The notes under the pieces: generated by a model
What the model saw: only the letters and a program-made list of their open reading frames with translations
Databases searched by the model: none
Told to the model about the DNA's origin: nothing
Assembly: GCA_946479785.1 (NCBI GenBank)
Contig: CAMLHQ010000122.1
Location: 1 to 6,983, forward strand
Length of the DNA stretch: 6,983 nt
Origin: an uncultured Nitrospira sp.
Lineage (GTDB): Bacteria; Nitrospirota; Nitrospiria; Nitrospirales; Nitrospiraceae
Direction: 5' to 3'
Part shown: positions 6,304 through 6,983 of the stretch, piece by piece
How the letters are laid out: each line of letters opens with the position of its first letter
How positions within the stretch are numbered: position 1 is the first letter of the stretch
Position numbers and translations under genes: made by a program

Positions 6304-6308
6304 GTCAA
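6280..6308 (-). promoter_or_regulatory. Possible sigma70-type promoter for the dioxygenase block
   Basis: On the minus strand TTGACC (6308-6303) could be the -35 box and CAATTT (6285-6280) a poor -10 box, with 17 bases between. A transcript would start near 6273 with a leader of about 78 bases. The -10 match is only three of six, so the proposal rests mainly on its position over the palindrome. Confidence 0.2.
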
Positions 6309-6363
6309 TGGTTCTCGGAGTAGATAAGCACCCCGGAGCTACGCCACCGCGACAACATTCGCC

Positions 6364-6393
6364 TTGACACCGCCGCCAAGAGCACGCTTGAAT
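6364..6393 (+). promoter_or_regulatory. Possible sigma70-type promoter for the permease gene
   Basis: TTGACA (6364-6369) is a perfect -35 box. TTGAAT (6388-6393) is a four-of-six -10 box after 18 bases. Transcription would begin near 6400 and leave a leader of about 155-165 bases, which contains the repeats and the small leader ORF. Confidence 0.3.
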
Positions 6394-6507
6394 GGTATTA
6401 CCAGATTGGATGTGCCAGATTGCAACTGATCTGCAAATAGAGAACTCACCTCATTTTTTGATGAGCGGGCGTTCAGCGACCTTTTTCACATAGAGAGGGA
6501 CAAGAAC

Positions 6508-6573
6508 GTGGTGCTGTCGGACCAAGCCAATCTGCATGGTGAGCGCGCCCTCCAATGGACCGCGTCATGCTGA
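6508..6573 (+). other. 21-codon leader ORF overlapping the permease start
   Basis: GTG 6508 follows GAGAGGGA (6493-6500) by 7 bases, a better ribosome binding site than that of the permease itself. The frame encodes (M)VLSDQANLHGERALQWTASC and stops at TGA 6571-6573, overlapping the beginning of the permease frame and ending just after its second ATG (6567-6569). This geometry suits translational coupling. It may also be chance, as no protein family is recognised. Confidence 0.25.
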
Positions 6574-6983
6574 GATATCTAGTTCGTCGCCTTGTCGCGC
6601 TCGTGCCGACCTTCCTGCTAGCGAGCGTTATTGTGTTCTCGGCCATTCGCCTGATACCGGGAGACACGATCGACATGATGAGGTCCCAGAACGACATCTC
6701 GGCGAGCGTCAAGACCCGCGAAGATCTTATCAAGGCACTCGGGCTCGATCAGCCGGTCCTTGTACAATATTGGCACTGGATCAGCTCAATTGTGCTCCAC
6801 GGAGATTTCGGTCGCTCGCTTTGGACGGGAGAGAGCGTCACTAGCCTCGTCGCTGAACGCATACCGACTACCCTCTATTTAGGGGTGCTGGCCATGATCT
6901 TCGCCCTCTTGATCGCGCTGCCGGTCGGCATCATCTCGGCGATCCGGCAAAACAAGCCGGTCGATTATCTCGGCCGGCTCATT
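6555..6983 (+). CDS. ABC transporter permease, DppB/oligopeptide type (N-terminal part)
   Basis: The plus-strand frame from ATG 6555 is open for 143 codons and runs off the right edge without a stop. The protein begins MDRVMLRYLVRRLVALVPTF. The first membrane helix spans about residues 13-34, with the family motif RLIPGD at 32-37. LGLDQPVLVQYWHW (62-75) and GDFGRSLWTGESV (83-95) form the periplasmic part typical of DppB-like permeases. IPTTLYLGVLAMIFALLIAL (103-122) and PVGIISAIRQNKPVDY (123-138) follow as helix and cytoplasmic turn. An in-frame stop (6540-6542) limits the start to ATG 6555 or ATG 6567; the latter gives the usual MLRYLVRRL start. Neither has a strong Shine-Dalgarno. A partner permease, ATPases and a binding protein are expected beyond the edge. 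Divergent placement suggests import of the operon's substrate, but peptides, opines or sugars are equally possible for the family. Confidence 0.9.
   Translation, partial: MDRVMLRYLVRRLVALVPTFLLASVIVFSAIRLIPGDTIDMMRSQNDISASVKTREDLIKALGLDQPVLVQYWHWISSIVLHGDFGRSLWTGESVTSLVAERIPTTLYLGVLAMIFALLIALPVGIISAIRQNKPVDYLGRLI

Larger units (their letters stand above)
6196..6554. promoter_or_regulatory. Divergent intergenic regulatory region
   Basis: This 359-base region separates the FAD oxidase gene (minus) from the permease gene (plus), so it should hold both promoters. It contains a long palindrome (6275-6303), a TTGACA-type promoter candidate for the plus strand, two copies of CCAGATTG 14 bases apart (6401-6408, 6415-6422), an inverted repeat TTGCA/TGCAA (6420-6424, 6432-6436), an odd-centred palindrome TGGTATTACCA (6393-6403), and a weak stem CTCAT/ATGAG (6450-6454, 6461-6465). 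No regulator gene is present in the window. Confidence 0.7.

Noticed and set aside
6401..6422. TGGCAC on the minus strand as part of a sigma54 (-24/-12) promoter
   Set aside because: The TTGC element expected about five bases later is missing; the following bases read ATCCAATCTGG.
6536..6844. 102-codon plus-strand frame overlapping the permease gene
   Set aside because: The overlapping frame from 6555 has clear DppB-family motifs and membrane segments; this one has none.

Overview
The window looks like an accessory aromatic-catabolism locus from a proteobacterium. An alphaproteobacterium (Rhizobiales or sphingomonad type) is my best guess, from moderately GC-rich DNA, gene content and strong AGGAGG-type ribosome binding sites; this is inference, not a taxonomic proof. 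Almost everything lies on the minus strand as one compact, co-directional gene block that reads from right to left.

In transcription order the block holds: an FAD-linked oxidase resembling alkyl-dihydroxyacetonephosphate synthase (6195-4543); a Nu-class-like glutathione S-transferase (4530-3850); a Rieske ferredoxin (3815-3474); the alpha (3369-1954) and beta (1944-1444) subunits of a benzoate-dioxygenase-family ring-hydroxylating oxygenase; and an FAD/NADH ferredoxin reductase of the BphA4 type (1297-116). A further gene may start at 94 and run off the left edge. Ferredoxin, both terminal oxygenase subunits and reductase together make a complete three-component dioxygenase: NADH -> reductase FAD -> ferredoxin [2Fe-2S] -> alpha Rieske centre -> mononuclear iron -> O2 and aromatic substrate. 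The GST and the FAD oxidase sit upstream in the same block and probably act on the same substrate or its product.

On the right, a divergent plus-strand gene (6555 or 6567 to the edge) encodes the N-terminal part of a DppB-type ABC permease. It is probably the first gene of an uptake system. The 359-base divergent region between the two start codons (6196-6554) carries a near-perfect 29-base palindrome at 6275-6303, the best operator candidate, plus a plausible plus-strand promoter and short repeats.

Most notable points: the benzoate-type oxygenase is paired with a separate ferredoxin and a BphA4-type reductase; an AGPS-like oxidase and a GST share its operon; a strong hairpin with a competing alternative pairing separates the ferredoxin and alpha genes; non-ATG starts (TTG for alpha, GTG for the FAD oxidase) are favoured by ribosome binding sites; and short leader ORFs lie in front of the reductase and permease genes. 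No tRNA, rRNA, CRISPR array, insertion sequence or transposase was seen.
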